In this document: piece by piece, positions 45,116 through 55,382 of the stretch
Layout of the letters: every line of letters begins with the position of its first letter
Position numbering within the stretch: the stretch's first letter is position 1
Source: Stenotrophomonas maltophilia
Lineage (GTDB): Bacteria > Pseudomonadota > Gammaproteobacteria > Xanthomonadales > Xanthomonadaceae
Assembly: GCF_002138415.1 (NCBI RefSeq)
Contig: NZ_CP015612.1
Span: 4,536,001-4,600,000 of the forward strand
Length of the DNA: 64,000 nucleotides
Reading direction: 5' to 3'
Program-made: the position numbers and the translations under genes
Notes under the pieces: model-generated
Seen by the model: only the letters and a program-made list of their open reading frames with translations
The model's database searches: none
What the model was told of the DNA's origin: nothing

Positions 45116-46896
45116 AGGTCCGCTCCGATGTTCAGGTACAGCTGGAACTGCGAATCCGGGTTGTTCAGGCCGTGCGCCACGTCGATGCGCACCGGGCCCA
45201 CCGGCGATTTCCAGCGCACGCCGAAGCCGACGCCGGTATGCAGATCAATGGTGTTGTCGAAGGCGCTGCCGGTATCGACGAACACCGCCGCACCCCAGGG
45301 GCCGCCATTGAAATAATGCTCGTATTCGGCCGAGCCGATCACCAGGTTCTTGGCGCCCAGCGCGTACTTGTCCGGGGCCGGCGTGCGCGGACCGACCTCG
45401 CGGTAGGCATAGCCACGGATGCTGCGGTCACCACCGGCGAAGTAGCGCAGGCTCGGCGGCATTGCCACCAGGTCGCTGGTCCAGGTGGTGCCACCCTCGC
45501 CGCGCAGGATCAGGCGATTGCTTTCGCCCACCGGGATGTACCAGCGCAACACCGCGTTGGCCTGCACGAAGCTGGTATCCGAGCCTGCGCCTTCGACGCC
45601 GGCACGCATCGTCGCAGTGCCGCTGATGCCCTTGCGTGGGAACATCTCGTCGTCGACGTTGACGTAGTCGGCAACCATCTGCGGGTAGACCAGCGTCGAG
45701 GTGTTGTAGACCGCGTCGGTGAATTCGGTGCCGGACGCATAACGCCAGCGCTCGCGCAGTGCGTTGACCGAGGCGATCGCGGTCCAGTGTTCGTTGATCT
45801 CGCCGCTGCGGCTGGCGATCAGCTTGAAGTTGCGCAGGTCGATGTAGTCGGTCTGCTCGTCGTAGGCGCTGGCAGCGAAGGTGTACCAGCCATCAAGCCA
45901 GTTGAACGCCGGAATGCGGTAGCTGGTGACCAGGCTCTTGCGCTTCTGCGCATAGTCCAGCTGCGTGTTCATCTTGTGGCCACGGTTGTTCAGGAACCGC
46001 CGCTCGATGCCACCGCGCACACCCGGGCCGCTCTCGCTGCCGTAGCTCAGGCCGGCGGTGTAGATGGTGCGCTTGGCCCGGGTCAGCTTCACGTCCACCG
46101 GCACATCGCCGTTCTCGTCGGCCTGGTCCGGGCGCGGCTGGATGTCGATCACGCTGAAATAGTCCAGCTTGGTCAGCGACTGCCGCAGGCGGTCCAGCTT
46201 GCCCTCGTGGTAGTAGCTGCCCTGGTCCCAGTACACCAGCGGGTCGAACAGCTTGTCGACGAAGTAGTCCTGCTCGAAACGCACCGGGCCCATGTTGTAG
46301 CGGCGGCCGCTGTCCCAGGTCAGGTCGATGTCGGCGGCATTGTCGGCGCGGGTGATCTGCACCTGGCGCTGGGTGTAGTCGGCATCGAAGTAACCACGCT
46401 CGGCCAGGCGCCGGGTGATGGTGATCTTGCTGGCTTCGTACTGGGTGTGCTCGAAGCGCTGGCCCTTGCGCGGCTTGAACGCGGCCAGGTCATCCTGCAG
46501 GTACTGGTCGTATATCGCCGGGCCGGTAATGTCGATGTGCTCGCGGCGCACGGTCACCGGGGTGCCCTTGTCGACGTGGATCAGCACACGGACGTGCTCG
46601 TCCTCGCGCGGCGCCTCGACCTTGATCACCGGGTTGTAGTAGCCGAACGGTTCCAGTGCCTGGCGGGTCTGCCGCTCGGCCTGTGACAGCAGGTACTCCA
46701 GGCGCGATTCGCCCTGTTCCTTGCCGATCGTGTCGTACAGCGACAGCGATTCCTGGATGTTCTCGATGATTGCGGCGTCGTCGCCCTTGTCCAATCCCTT
46801 GATGTCCACCTTGTCGATGGTGCCGCGCGCGTGGGCCACGGTGGTGGCGGCCAGCGACAGGACCATCAGCGGCAGGGCGTATTTCTTTGGCTGCAT
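45112..46896 (-). CDS. tamA: Translocation and assembly module subunit TamA (Omp85 family)
   Basis: A 594-residue outer-membrane protein. The signal peptide (MQPKKYALPLMVLSLAATTVAHA) is followed by POTRA domains with VDIKGLDKGDDAAIIENIQE and RREHIDITGPAIY. The Omp85 barrel has the signature FAGGDRSIRGYAYREVGPRT (lid-lock RGY motif, near residue 490) and ends LYLNIGADL. TamA is the BamA-like partner of TamB. Starts at 46908 or 46941 are possible, but 46896 gives the best signal peptide. Confidence 0.92.
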   Translation of the reverse strand: MQPKKYALPLMVLSLAATTVAHARGTIDKVDIKGLDKGDDAAIIENIQESLSLYDTIGKEQGESRLEYLLSQAERQTRQALEPFGYYNPVIKVEAPREDEHVRVLIHVDKGTPVTVRREHIDITGPAIYDQYLQDDLAAFKPRKGQRFEHTQYEASKITITRRLAERGYFDADYTQRQVQITRADNAADIDLTWDSGRRYNMGPVRFEQDYFVDKLFDPLVYWDQGSYYHEGKLDRLRQSLTKLDYFSVIDIQPRPDQADENGDVPVDVKLTRAKRTIYTAGLSYGSESGPGVRGGIERRFLNNRGHKMNTQLDYAQKRKSLVTSYRIPAFNWLDGWYTFAASAYDEQTDYIDLRNFKLIASRSGEINEHWTAIASVNALRERWRYASGTEFTDAVYNTSTLVYPQMVADYVNVDDEMFPRKGISGTATMRAGVEGAGSDTSFVQANAVLRWYIPVGESNRLILRGEGGTTWTSDLVAMPPSLRYFAGGDRSIRGYAYREVGPRTPAPDKYALGAKNLVIGSAEYEHYFNGGPWGAAVFVDTGSAFDNTIDLHTGVGFGVRWKSPVGPVRIDVAHGLNNPDSQFQLYLNIGADL

Positions 46897-47086
46897 GCGG
46901 CACAGCATACCGACCGAAGGTGACGATGCGAAATGCATCACGTCATTCGGGATCGGTTGTTAAGTGGCGGTCAAAATACGCGCCTTTGTGGCGATCATCG
47001 TGATCGCAGGCGAGGATGCCGGCATCGTGCGTGGTGCCGGCAATGACCCCGATGGACATCCGCCGTCGATTCGGTGCGCGGTGGCA

Positions 47087-47110
47087 ATGCCGGCCAGCGG
47101 CCGGCACTAC
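47087..47110. repeat. Inverted SMAG palindrome after glyS
   Basis: ATGCCGGCCAGCGGCCGGCA then CTAC, 12 bases beyond the glyS stop. The rest of the 180-bp tamA-glyS gap shows no gene. Confidence 0.85.
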
Positions 47111-47121
47111 CGGTACGGGCA

Positions 47122-49197
47122 TCAGCTCGACAGATGCTCGATCGCCGCGACCTTGCCCAGGCGCTCGCCCAGCATCGTCAGCAGCGCCAGGCGGTTGCCA
47201 CGCAGCGCCGGATCTTCCGCATTGACCATCACGCCATCGAAGAACGCGTCGACCTGCGGGCGCAGGCGCGCCAGGCGTGCCAGCACGGCCACGTAGTCCT
47301 TGTGCTGCAGGCTGGCGCCGGTGTCGTCGATGGCCGCGGTTACCGCTTCGGCCAGTGCGCGTTCGGCATCTTCCTGCAGCAGCGCCGGATCGATCTGGGT
47401 CGGAATGTCACCCTCGGCCTTGCGCAGGATGTTGCGGATGCGCTTGTTGGCCGCGGCCAGCGCCTCGGCTTCCGGCAGCGCAGCGAAGGTGCCGATCGCA
47501 TCCAGGCGGCGGTCGAAGTCGTACAGCGAAGCCGGCTTCAGCTCGGCCACGGCGTTGAAGTGCGTGGCCGGCACGCCCTTGTCAGCGTAGTAGCCCTTCA
47601 GGCGGTCGAGGATGAAGTCGTACAGTTCGCCGATGTCGACCTGCACGTTGCGCGCGACCAGGCCAGCGTTGGCGCTGGCCAGCAGCGCGCGCAGGTCCAG
47701 CTCGAAGCCGCTTTCGATGATCGTGCGGGCCAGGCCCAGCGCGTTGCGGCGCAGGGCGAACGGATCCTTGTTGCCGGTCGGCTTCAGGCCCGCGGCGAAA
47801 CCGCCGGCCAGCGTGTCGACGCGTTCAGCAATGGCCAGTACCTTGCCCAGCGGCGACAGCGCGATGTCATCACCGCCGAAGCGCGGCTGGTAGGCCTCGT
47901 CGATGGCCAGCGCCACATCGGCCGATTCACCACCGGCCACGGCGTAGTGGCGGCCGGCGATGCCCTGCAGCTCCGGGAACTCATTGACCATGCGCGACTG
48001 CAGGTCGTTCTTGGCCAGCTCGGCCGCACGTTTTGCCTGCGCAGCGTCGGCGCCCACCTGGGGTGCGATCACTTCGGCCAGGGCGGCCACGCGCGCCACC
48101 TTGTCGGCCACGCTGCCCAGCTTGGCCTGGTAGGTCACCGTCTTCAGGCCCTCGCCCATCGATACCAGGCCCTGCTTCAGGTCTTCGTCGAAGAAGAACT
48201 TGGCGTCGGCGAAGCGCGGGCGGATCACGCGCTCGTAGCCCTTGGCCACTTCGGCCACGTCCTTCGATTCGATGTTGGCGATGCCGATGAACTTCTCGGT
48301 CAGGGTGCCGGCGGCATCCAGCACCGGGAAGAACTTCTGGTTGATCTCCATCGTCTCGATCAGCGCTTCCTGCGGCACCGCCAGGAACGCACGCTCGAAG
48401 CTGCACAGCACCGCCGACGGCCACTCGACCAGGTTCACCACCTGCTCCAGGTTGTCTTCGGTGATGCGCGCACTGCCACCGGCCTTGGCCGCGGCGGCCT
48501 CGACCTCGGCGACGATGCGCGCGCGGCGCTCGCTCGGATCGACCAGCACGAAGGCGGCGCGCAGGGCTTCAACGTAGTCCTGCGGCTGTGCCAGCGACAC
48601 CGCCTGGTCGTGGTGGAAGCGATGGCCACGGCTGACGCGGCCGGCCTGCAGGCCGAACAGCTTGGCCTCGACCACAGTGGCACCGTGCAGCAGCACCAGC
48701 CAGTGCGCCGGGCGCGCGAAGCCCCAGGCGTGGTCGCCCCAGCGCATCGGCTTGGGAATCGGCATCGCCGCGATCGCCTCGCGCAGGATCTCCGGCAGCA
48801 GGCTGGCGGTGCTCGCGCCCGGCGTCACCGCGCGGTGCACGAAGCGCTCACCCTTGCTGTCGGTGGTCTTCTCCAGCGCGGTCCAGTCGATCCCGGCCTT
48901 GGCGGCGAAGCCCTGCAGGGCCTTGGTCGGCTGGCCTTCGGCGTCCAGCGCGATGTTCAGGTACGGGCCCAGCACTTCGCTGTGCTGTTCCGGCTGTTCC
49001 AGGCCGACACCCGGCAGCAGCACGGCCAGGCGGCGCGGGGTCGATAGTGGACGCGCATCACCCAGTTCCAGCGCGACGCCGCGCTTGCGCAGGCCGTCGA
49101 CAACGCCATCGAAAAAGGCCTGGGCCAGGCCCGGCAGCGCCTTGACCGGCAGCTCCTCGGTGCCCAGTTCGATCAGCAGGGGGGACAGTTGGCTCAT
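47122..49197 (-). CDS. glyS: Glycine-tRNA ligase, beta subunit
   Basis: A 691-residue class II synthetase beta subunit of the bacterial heterotetramer, starting [20 protein letters not shown]. Motifs include [20 protein letters not shown] (near residue 150) and FARPAHW. The HD domain is seen in the middle, followed by the C-terminal anticodon-binding/ALBD region ending [15 protein letters not shown]. It binds tRNA-Gly together with the alpha subunit encoded 71 bases upstream. Confidence 0.96.
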   Translation of the reverse strand: MSQLSPLLIELGTEELPVKALPGLAQAFFDGVVDGLRKRGVALELGDARPLSTPRRLAVLLPGVGLEQPEQHSEVLGPYLNIALDAEGQPTKALQGFAAKAGIDWTALEKTTDSKGERFVHRAVTPGASTASLLPEILREAIAAMPIPKPMRWGDHAWGFARPAHWLVLLHGATVVEAKLFGLQAGRVSRGHRFHHDQAVSLAQPQDYVEALRAAFVLVDPSERRARIVAEVEAAAAKAGGSARITEDNLEQVVNLVEWPSAVLCSFERAFLAVPQEALIETMEINQKFFPVLDAAGTLTEKFIGIANIESKDVAEVAKGYERVIRPRFADAKFFFDEDLKQGLVSMGEGLKTVTYQAKLGSVADKVARVAALAEVIAPQVGADAAQAKRAAELAKNDLQSRMVNEFPELQGIAGRHYAVAGGESADVALAIDEAYQPRFGGDDIALSPLGKVLAIAERVDTLAGGFAAGLKPTGNKDPFALRRNALGLARTIIESGFELDLRALLASANAGLVARNVQVDIGELYDFILDRLKGYYADKGVPATHFNAVAELKPASLYDFDRRLDAIGTFAALPEAEALAAANKRIRNILRKAEGDIPTQIDPALLQEDAERALAEAVTAAIDDTGASLQHKDYVAVLARLARLRPQVDAFFDGVMVNAEDPALRGNRLALLTMLGERLGKVAAIEHLSS

Positions 49198-49268
49198 CGT
49201 TTCAATCCTGTGGTGGGGGCGCAGCGCGCGACGCGTCCGGCGCCCCGGAGTAAGGGGGAGAGCGGCCG

Positions 49269-50180
49269 TCAGGCCTTCTTCGCGCCCGGGAAGCCCAGCT
49301 TCTCGCGCTGTTCGTAGTACGCCTTGGCCACCGCCTGGGCCAGCGCGCGCACGCGCAGGATGTAGCGCTGGCGCTCGGTCACGCTGATCGCGCGGCGCGC
49401 ATCGAGCAGGTTGAAGGTGTGGCTGGCCTTCATCACCTGCTCGTAGGCCGGCAGCGGCAGGTTCACTTCCACCAGCTTCTGCGCTTCACGTTCGCAGGCA
49501 TCGAAACGGTGGAACATCTCTTCCACGTCGGCGTATTCGAAGTTGTAGGTGCTCTGCTCCACCTCGTTCTGGTGGTAGACGTCGCCGTAGGTCACCGGCT
49601 GGCCGTCCGGGCCGTAGGTCCAGACCAGGTCGTAGACGTTGTCGCAGTTCTGCAGGTACATGCACAGGCGCTCGAGACCGTAGGTGATCTCACCCAGCAC
49701 CGGGCGGCACTCCAGGCCACCGGCCTGCTGGAAGTAGGTGAACTGGGTCACTTCCATGCCGTTGAGCCAGACTTCCCAGCCCAGGCCCCAGGCGCCCAGC
49801 GTCGGCGATTCCCAGTTGTCCTCGACGAAGCGCAGGTCGTGCACCAGCGGGTCGATGCCCAGTGCCTTCAGCGAATCCAGGTACAGCTGCTGGATGTTGT
49901 CCGGCGCCGGCTTCATCGCCACCTGGTACTGGTAGTAGCGCTGCAGGCGGTTCGGGTTCTCGCCGTAGCGGCCGTCGGTCGGGCGGCGCGAGGGCTGCAC
50001 GTAGGCCGCGTTCCAGCTCTCCGGACCGATCGCACGCAGGAAGGTGGCCGGGTGGAAGGTACCGGCGCCCACCTCCAGGTCGAGCGGCTGGATGAGCACG
50101 CAGCCCTGCTGGGCCCAGAACTGGTTCAGGGTCTGGATCAGGCCCTGGAAGGTGATCGGAACGGTCGGGGTCGCGGACAT
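49269..50180 (-). CDS. glyQ: Glycine-tRNA ligase, alpha subunit
   Basis: A 303-residue catalytic subunit. It starts [20 protein letters not shown] and contains [40 protein letters not shown] (residues about 60-80) and the class II motif [11 protein letters not shown]. It makes glycyl-adenylate. The ATG at 50180 matches the family N-terminus, although the frame is open 243 bases further. It precedes glyS in the usual operon. Confidence 0.97.
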   Translation of the reverse strand: MSATPTVPITFQGLIQTLNQFWAQQGCVLIQPLDLEVGAGTFHPATFLRAIGPESWNAAYVQPSRRPTDGRYGENPNRLQRYYQYQVAMKPAPDNIQQLYLDSLKALGIDPLVHDLRFVEDNWESPTLGAWGLGWEVWLNGMEVTQFTYFQQAGGLECRPVLGEITYGLERLCMYLQNCDNVYDLVWTYGPDGQPVTYGDVYHQNEVEQSTYNFEYADVEEMFHRFDACEREAQKLVEVNLPLPAYEQVMKASHTFNLLDARRAISVTERQRYILRVRALAQAVAKAYYEQREKLGFPGAKKA

Positions 50181-50263
50181 GCGTACGAGTCTTGGCCGGC
50201 AAGGGGGTGCGTTAGTATAACGGCCGACCTGCGGGGCATTCCGTACCCGGGAGGAGCAGGCAG

Positions 50264-52099
50264 ATGGAACATCGGCTGCCGGTGGGCACGCCCGGCGAGG
50301 CTGGCGGCGTACCGCTGCCGTGGGGCCGCCTGCAGTTCGAACAGATTGCCGCGGCCCTGATCGCCGATGGCCTGGTGGCCGAGCAGGACCGCGAGCGCAT
50401 GCGCTTTTCCGCGCAGGGCGCACGCAACGCCAGTGAAGTGCACCCGCTGGTGCTGCTGTCCAACCTCAAGCTGGCCGCCAACGGCGGTGGCGAACTGACC
50501 CTGGAGCGCCTCACCGAGTGGCTGGCGCAGCGCACCGGCAGCCGCTACCTGCGCATCGACCCGACCCGGGTCGACGTCGCCGCGGTCACCGCGCTGGTCT
50601 CCCATGCCTACGCGCGCCGCCACCGTTTCCTGCCGTTGGCGGTGGATGCCGAGCGCGTGCTGGTGGCCACCAGCGAGCCACTGGTGCAGGAATGGCGCCG
50701 CGACCTGCAGCACCTGACCCGCCGCCGCATCGAGCTGGCGGTGGTCAACCCGCTGGACCTGCACCGCTACACCATGGAGTTCTACGGGGTGACCCGTTCG
50801 GTGCGCGGCGCCCGTGGCGACGTGCGTGGCGAAGCCAATACCACCCTGCCCAGCTTCGAGCAGCTGGTGGAGCTGGGCCGCACCGGCGACGTCAATGCCG
50901 ACGACCAGCACATCGTGCATATCGTCGACTGGCTGCTGCAGTACGCCTACGAGCAGCGCGCCTCGGACATCCACCTGGAGCCGCGCCGCGAGATGGGACG
51001 CATGCGCTTCCGCATCGACGGCGTGCTGCACAAGGTGTTCGAGGTGCCGCCAGCGGTGATGACCGCCGTGGTCAGCCGCATCAAGGTGCTCGGCCGCATG
51101 GACCTGGCCGAGCGCCGGCGCCCGCAGGATGGCCGCATCAAGACCCGTTCGCCGGGCGGCCGCGAGGTCGAGATGCGCCTGTCGACCATGCCCACCGCCT
51201 TCGGCGAGAAGTGCGTGATGCGCATCTTCGACCCCGATGCTGCCTTCAAGAGCATCGACCAGCTCGGTTTCAGCCCGCAGGAAGCGGCCGGCTGGAATGC
51301 GCTGGTCGAGCGCCCGCACGGCATCGTGCTGGTGACCGGCCCGACCGGCTCGGGCAAGACCACCACCCTGTATTCGACGCTGAAGCGGCTGGCCACGCCG
51401 GACGTGAACGTGTGCACGGTGGAAGACCCGATCGAGATGATCGCACCCGAGTTCAACCAGATGCAGGTGCAGACCAACATCGACCTGGACTTCGCCAGCG
51501 GCGTGCGCACCCTGCTGCGGCAGGACCCGGACATCATCATGATCGGCGAGATCCGCGACCTGGAGACCGCGCAGATGGCGGTGCAGGCCTCGCTGACCGG
51601 CCACCTGGTGCTGTCCACCCTGCACACCAACGACGCGCCGTCGGCGGTCACCCGCCTGCTCGACCTGGGCGTGCCGCACTACCTGCTGGTCAGCACCCTC
51701 AACGGCATCCTTGCCCAGCGCCTGGTGCGCACACTGTGCCCGCACTGCAAGCAGCCACACAGCCTCGGCGCCGCCGACTGGGCGGTGCTGGCTGATAGCC
51801 ATGCTGCATATCCAGATGCCGCCACGCCCTGTCGGCCGGTCGGTTGCCTGGAGTGCCGGCGCACCGGATTCCTTGGCCGCATCGGCCTGTATGAGTTGCT
51901 GCCATTGGGCTCGCGGCTGCGCGGGCAGATCCGCGCCGACATGGATCTGGCCGGTTTCAGTCGGGCTGCGCGGGCTGAAGGCCTGCGAACCCTGCGCCAG
52001 GCCGGGCTTGAAAAGGTGGCGCAGGGGCTGACTACAATCGAGGAAGTCCTGTCAGTCCTGCCGCCCCCGGATGAACCCAGCCCCGTTCCTGATCCTTGA
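50264..52099 (+). CDS. GspE/PulE/PilB-family secretion ATPase (orphan)
   Basis: A 611-residue type II secretion/type IV pilus ATPase. The N-terminal GspE_N domain (residues 30-150) is followed by the core, with [20 protein letters not shown], Walker [11 protein letters not shown] near residue 360, the Asp box [20 protein letters not shown], the His box [11 protein letters not shown], and a zinc-type four-cysteine motif, CPHC plus CLEC, near residues 492 and 530. No other secretion gene is adjacent. It could power a system encoded elsewhere. Its 3' end overlaps the amidotransferase gene by 29 bases in another frame. Confidence 0.9.
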   Translation: MEHRLPVGTPGEAGGVPLPWGRLQFEQIAAALIADGLVAEQDRERMRFSAQGARNASEVHPLVLLSNLKLAANGGGELTLERLTEWLAQRTGSRYLRIDPTRVDVAAVTALVSHAYARRHRFLPLAVDAERVLVATSEPLVQEWRRDLQHLTRRRIELAVVNPLDLHRYTMEFYGVTRSVRGARGDVRGEANTTLPSFEQLVELGRTGDVNADDQHIVHIVDWLLQYAYEQRASDIHLEPRREMGRMRFRIDGVLHKVFEVPPAVMTAVVSRIKVLGRMDLAERRRPQDGRIKTRSPGGREVEMRLSTMPTAFGEKCVMRIFDPDAAFKSIDQLGFSPQEAAGWNALVERPHGIVLVTGPTGSGKTTTLYSTLKRLATPDVNVCTVEDPIEMIAPEFNQMQVQTNIDLDFASGVRTLLRQDPDIIMIGEIRDLETAQMAVQASLTGHLVLSTLHTNDAPSAVTRLLDLGVPHYLLVSTLNGILAQRLVRTLCPHCKQPHSLGAADWAVLADSHAAYPDAATPCRPVGCLECRRTGFLGRIGLYELLPLGSRLRGQIRADMDLAGFSRAARAEGLRTLRQAGLEKVAQGLTTIEEVLSVLPPPDEPSPVPDP

Positions 52100-52817
52100 A
52101 ACCGGCCGCCCGGTACCGTCACTGCGTCGCTACGGGCGCTTTCCGCACTGGATTCGCGTCGCCGCCGGGCTGGAAGAGCACGAGACGGTGGTGGTCGATG
52201 TCGAACACGGTGGCGCCCTGCCCGACCCACATGCCTTCGCTGGCGTGCTGGTGACCGGCTCGGCCGCCTTCGTCACCGACCACGCCGAGTGGAGCGAGCG
52301 CAGCGCCGCATGGCTGCGCCAGACCGTCCACGACGACCTGCCCGTGTTCGGCATCTGCTACGGCCACCAGCTGCTGGCGCACGCGCTGGGTGGCGAGGTG
52401 GCCTACAACCCGGCTGGCCGTGAGTCCGGCACGATCGAGCTGGAACTGCAGCCGCAGGCCGCGCAGGACCCGCTGTTCCAGGGCCTGCCGCAGCATTTCG
52501 CCGCCCATGCCACCCACCTGCAGACCGTGCTGCGCGCACCCGACGGCGCCGAAGTGCTGGCACGCTCGCCGCTGGACGGCTGCCATGCCTTCCGCTGGGG
52601 CCGCCAGGCGTGGGGCGTGCAGTTCCATCCGGAATTCGCCACCCACCACATGCGCGGCTACGTGCGCGCCCGCGCCGACTGCATCGGCCGCCACGGCGGC
52701 TGCGCCCGCAGCATCGAGCGCGCGGTCAGCGCCGCACCGCTGGCCCGCCAGCTGTTGCGCCGCTTCGTCCGCCAGGCGCGGCTGTCTTCAGCCCAGCCGG
52801 TGGCAAAACAGGGATAA
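52071..52817 (+). CDS. Class I glutamine amidotransferase-like protein
   Basis: A 248-residue GATase1 domain protein. The nucleophile elbow is FGICYGHQLLAHALGG (Cys near residue 92), and the His/Glu pair lies in WGVQFHPEFATHHMR (near residue 185). Fold and length are like the GMP-synthase-type GATase domain and stand-alone relatives of unknown substrate, often annotated GuaA-like. Its start lies inside the end of the upstream GspE-type gene, implying translational coupling. The tail after about residue 200 is Arg-rich. Confidence 0.85.
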   Translation: MNPAPFLILETGRPVPSLRRYGRFPHWIRVAAGLEEHETVVVDVEHGGALPDPHAFAGVLVTGSAAFVTDHAEWSERSAAWLRQTVHDDLPVFGICYGHQLLAHALGGEVAYNPAGRESGTIELELQPQAAQDPLFQGLPQHFAAHATHLQTVLRAPDGAEVLARSPLDGCHAFRWGRQAWGVQFHPEFATHHMRGYVRARADCIGRHGGCARSIERAVSAAPLARQLLRRFVRQARLSSAQPVAKQG

Positions 52818-52861
52818 TCGGCGGCACGGGCAACCGCCCGGCCCCCTCCTGTCCTTCCCGG

Positions 52862-53779
52862 ATGTCCATGAAAGAGATTCGCAAGCTGCCGGCCTCGGCG
52901 GGCGCCCAGTGGTTGCTGGATACGTTCTCGCTGTACCGGCGCGCGCCGCTGCAGCTGGCCCGGATCGGCCTGACCTGGCTGCTGGTGAGCTGGGTGGTGA
53001 CCCTGCTGTCGACCTTGATTCCCGGCGCCGCCGGCATGGCCGTGCAGCTGATGACCCTGGCCATTTCGCCGATCATGTTCGGCGGCATGTTGTACGCCGT
53101 GGGCGAGATCGACGAAGGCCGCCCGGGGCTGGCCTCGCACCTGCTGCAGCCCATCCGCGACCATCGCGTCAGCCACCTGCTGGTGCCGCTGGCGATCCAG
53201 GTGCTGGCGGTCCTGCTGCTGGGCGCGCTGCTGTTCATGATGATCGGCCGCGAGGGCTTCACCGCCTTCAGCGAGGTCATGACCAAGATGGAAGAGATCA
53301 GCCGCAGTGGCCAGCAGATCAAGCCGGATGATGCGGCCGCGCTGGTGGCCAACCTGCCGGCCAAGCGCATCGCACTGTGGATGCTGCTGGTGTTCCTGAG
53401 CGCGGTTGCGCTGTCGCTGGCGATGTTCACCCAGCCGGCGCTGGTGGTATTCGACAAGCAGAGCGGCATGCACGCGCTGCGCCTGAGCCTGCAGGGCTGC
53501 ATCGAGAACATCGGCGCGATGATCGTGTTCGCAGCGCTCGGCCTGATCGCCGCGTTCTGCATGTACATCCTGTTCGTGATCGTGATCCAGATCGCGATGC
53601 TGATCGGCGGCCCGCTGGCCGCCGCCTTCATCGCCCAGCTGGTACTGACCACGGTGCTGATGCCGCTGTACGTCGGCGCGGTCTACGCCGCGTGGAAGCA
53701 GATGTTCGTGCACCGCGGCAGCCGCGCCGCACCGCCGATTCCGACCACGCCGACCTCGAGCGACGTGTTCCACGCCTGA
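52862..53779 (+). CDS. BPSS1780-family integral membrane protein
   Basis: A 305-residue protein starting MSMKEIRKLPASAGAQWL; a start at 52868 is equally possible. It has about six hydrophobic helices, including WLLVSWVVTLLSTLI, SHLLVPLAIQVLAVLLLGAL, WMLLVFLSAVALSLAMF and the MIVFAALGLIAAFCMYILFV region. The N-terminal LPASAGAQWLLDTFSLYRRA matches the BPSS1780 membrane family, whose function is unknown. It is 44 bases after the amidotransferase gene and convergent with tatC. Confidence 0.75.
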   Translation: MSMKEIRKLPASAGAQWLLDTFSLYRRAPLQLARIGLTWLLVSWVVTLLSTLIPGAAGMAVQLMTLAISPIMFGGMLYAVGEIDEGRPGLASHLLQPIRDHRVSHLLVPLAIQVLAVLLLGALLFMMIGREGFTAFSEVMTKMEEISRSGQQIKPDDAAALVANLPAKRIALWMLLVFLSAVALSLAMFTQPALVVFDKQSGMHALRLSLQGCIENIGAMIVFAALGLIAAFCMYILFVIVIQIAMLIGGPLAAAFIAQLVLTTVLMPLYVGAVYAAWKQMFVHRGSRAAPPIPTTPTSSDVFHA

Positions 53780-53782
53780 CGC

Positions 53783-53857
53783 AAAAGGGGACGGAGGGGA
53801 TTAAGTCGTTAGCCGCACAGTGGCACAAACGACTTAATCCCCTCCGTCCCCTTTTTT
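53783..53857. terminator. Long perfect inverted repeat acting as a bidirectional terminator
   Basis: Two 28-bp arms (53783-53810 and 53828-53855) are perfectly complementary, with a 17-base loop. Each arm holds GGGGACGGAGGGGATTAAG or its complement, with A/T runs at both outer ends. It separates convergent genes; the last T of the right-hand run belongs to the tatC TGA stop. Hairpins of this GGGGACGGAGGGGATTAAGTC type are also known as dispersed repeats in Xanthomonadaceae. Confidence 0.75.
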
Positions 53858-54606
53858 CAGGCAGCGGGTTTCTTTACTGCAGACGATGGCACCAGCCAGC
53901 GCGCGGCGTGGATGCCCAGCTCGTAGAGCAGGCACATCGGGATCGCCAGCATCAGCTGCGAGACCACGTCCGGTGGGGTGAGCACGGCGGCCAGCACGAA
54001 GATGCCGACGATCGCGTAACCGCGGCCTTCCTTGAACTGCTGCGGCGTCACCCAGCCCAGCAGCACCAGGATCACCATCGCCACCGGCAGTTCGAAGCTG
54101 CCGCCGAAGGCGAAGAAGATCGCCAGCACGAAATCCAGGTAGGCATTCGCATCCGGGGTGATCGCGATCACGTCCGGGCTGAAGGTGGTCAGGAAGTGGA
54201 ATACCGCCGGCAGCACCAGGAAGTAGGCAAAGGCACAACCGGTGTAGAACAGCAGCACCGACGACACCAGCAGCGGTACGGCCAGGCGTTTCTCACGCGC
54301 GTACAGGCCCGGGGCAACAAACGCCCACAACTGGTACAGCAGCCACGGCACCGCCACGAACAGGGCGACGAAGAAGGTCAGCTTCAGCGGGGCGAAGAAG
54401 GCGCCGGCCGGGTTGGTGGCGATCATCGTCTGCCCGTTCGGCAGCTGCGAGACCAGCGGTTCGGCCAGTGCGTTGTACAGCTTCTGGGTAAACGGCAGCA
54501 GCGCCAGCAGCACCACGCCCAAGCCCAGCAATGCGCGCACCAGACGGCCGCGCAGTTCCACCAGATGTTCAACCAGCGAGCTTTCGCCGAAATCCTGTTC
54601 ACTCAT
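53857..54606 (-). CDS. tatC: Sec-independent protein translocase TatC
   Basis: A 249-residue polytopic membrane protein that recognises twin-arginine signal peptides. It starts MSEQDFGESSLVEHLVELRG, with the conserved LVEHLVELRGRLVRALLG N-terminus, six helices and FALLYELGIH-type C-terminal end. The conserved first-loop FFAPLKLTFFVALFVAVPWL is present. Its start overlaps the tatB stop by 4 bases (ATGA). Confidence 0.97.
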   Translation of the reverse strand: MSEQDFGESSLVEHLVELRGRLVRALLGLGVVLLALLPFTQKLYNALAEPLVSQLPNGQTMIATNPAGAFFAPLKLTFFVALFVAVPWLLYQLWAFVAPGLYAREKRLAVPLLVSSVLLFYTGCAFAYFLVLPAVFHFLTTFSPDVIAITPDANAYLDFVLAIFFAFGGSFELPVAMVILVLLGWVTPQQFKEGRGYAIVGIFVLAAVLTPPDVVSQLMLAIPMCLLYELGIHAARWLVPSSAVKKPAA

Positions 54607-55064
54607 GGCTGGCGCTCCGGGCTGCTCTGCGGCGGCGGCGCACCGGCTTCAGGGGGTGTCGCCGGCGTCGGCTCGGGAGCAACGCTCTCCTGTGCCGGCG
54701 CATCGACGTCGGGCGCGGCGCTCATATGCGGCGGCAGATCCGCAGGCGCCGGTGCGCGAACCTCCTGCGCCAGCGTATCGCCCTGCTGCTGGGCCTCCTG
54801 CGCTTCGCGACGGATCGCTTCACCGCTGGCGCGCAGCTGGTTCTCGGTGTCCTGCATGCCCTGGCGAACGTCCTGCATCTGCCGCTTGATCTCCTCGGCC
54901 TGCAGTTCGCGTTCCAGTTCCTGTTTCACCGAATCCCATTGATTGCGGGCACGACGCACCCACAGGCCGGCGAAGCGGGCCGCCTTGGGCAGGCGCTCGG
55001 GACCGAGCACCACCAGGGCGACCACCGCGATCACCAGCAGTTCGCTGAAGCCGATATCAAACAC
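54603..55064 (-). CDS. tatB: Sec-independent protein translocase TatB
   Basis: A 153-residue single-span protein. The N-terminal helix MFDIGFSELLVIAVVALVVL is followed by the GPERLPKAARFAGLWVRRAR amphipathic helix. A coiled-coil-prone segment (residues 50-100) and a Pro/Ala/Glu-rich tail follow. It forms the substrate receptor with TatC. It is 15 bases downstream of tatA. Confidence 0.96.
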   Translation of the reverse strand: MFDIGFSELLVIAVVALVVLGPERLPKAARFAGLWVRRARNQWDSVKQELERELQAEEIKRQMQDVRQGMQDTENQLRASGEAIRREAQEAQQQGDTLAQEVRAPAPADLPPHMSAAPDVDAPAQESVAPEPTPATPPEAGAPPPQSSPERQP

Positions 55065-55079
55065 CGCGACCGCTCCGGA

Positions 55080-55307
55080 TCAGCGCGCGTTGCGGTCGTG
55101 CTCGTCCTGCGCGGTGCGAGAGGCGTCCTGGCTGCGCGACTCATCGCCCAGCTGCGCCGACGGCTTGTCATCGTCGCGCATGCCCTTCTTGAATTCCTTC
55201 ACCGCCGAGCCGAGATCCTTGGCGCCACTGGTCAGCCGCTTGGTGCCGAACACCAACAGAACCACGGCCAGGACAATCAACCAATGCCAGATGCTGAAAC
55301 TGCCCAT
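55080..55307 (-). CDS. tatA: Sec-independent protein translocase TatA
   Basis: A 75-residue pore-forming subunit starting [20 protein letters not shown], with the [20 protein letters not shown] amphipathic helix after the hinge and an acidic tail. The ATG at 55307 is preferred over 55346, which would add 13 residues ahead of the canonical SIWHW start. It is the first gene of tatABC. Confidence 0.95.
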   Translation of the reverse strand: MGSFSIWHWLIVLAVVLLVFGTKRLTSGAKDLGSAVKEFKKGMRDDDKPSAQLGDESRSQDASRTAQDEHDRNAR

Positions 55308-55382
55308 AAAGACGCTCGTTACGTTAGTGATCAGGCTGTCGAGCATAGCGCACCGGCTGTTAGCCGGCGCGCGTGACGAAAG

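Noticed and set aside
46964..47296. A 110-codon plus-strand frame overlapping the glyS end
   Set aside because: It crosses a SMAG palindrome and the 3' end of glyS, with no ribosome-binding site or family features.
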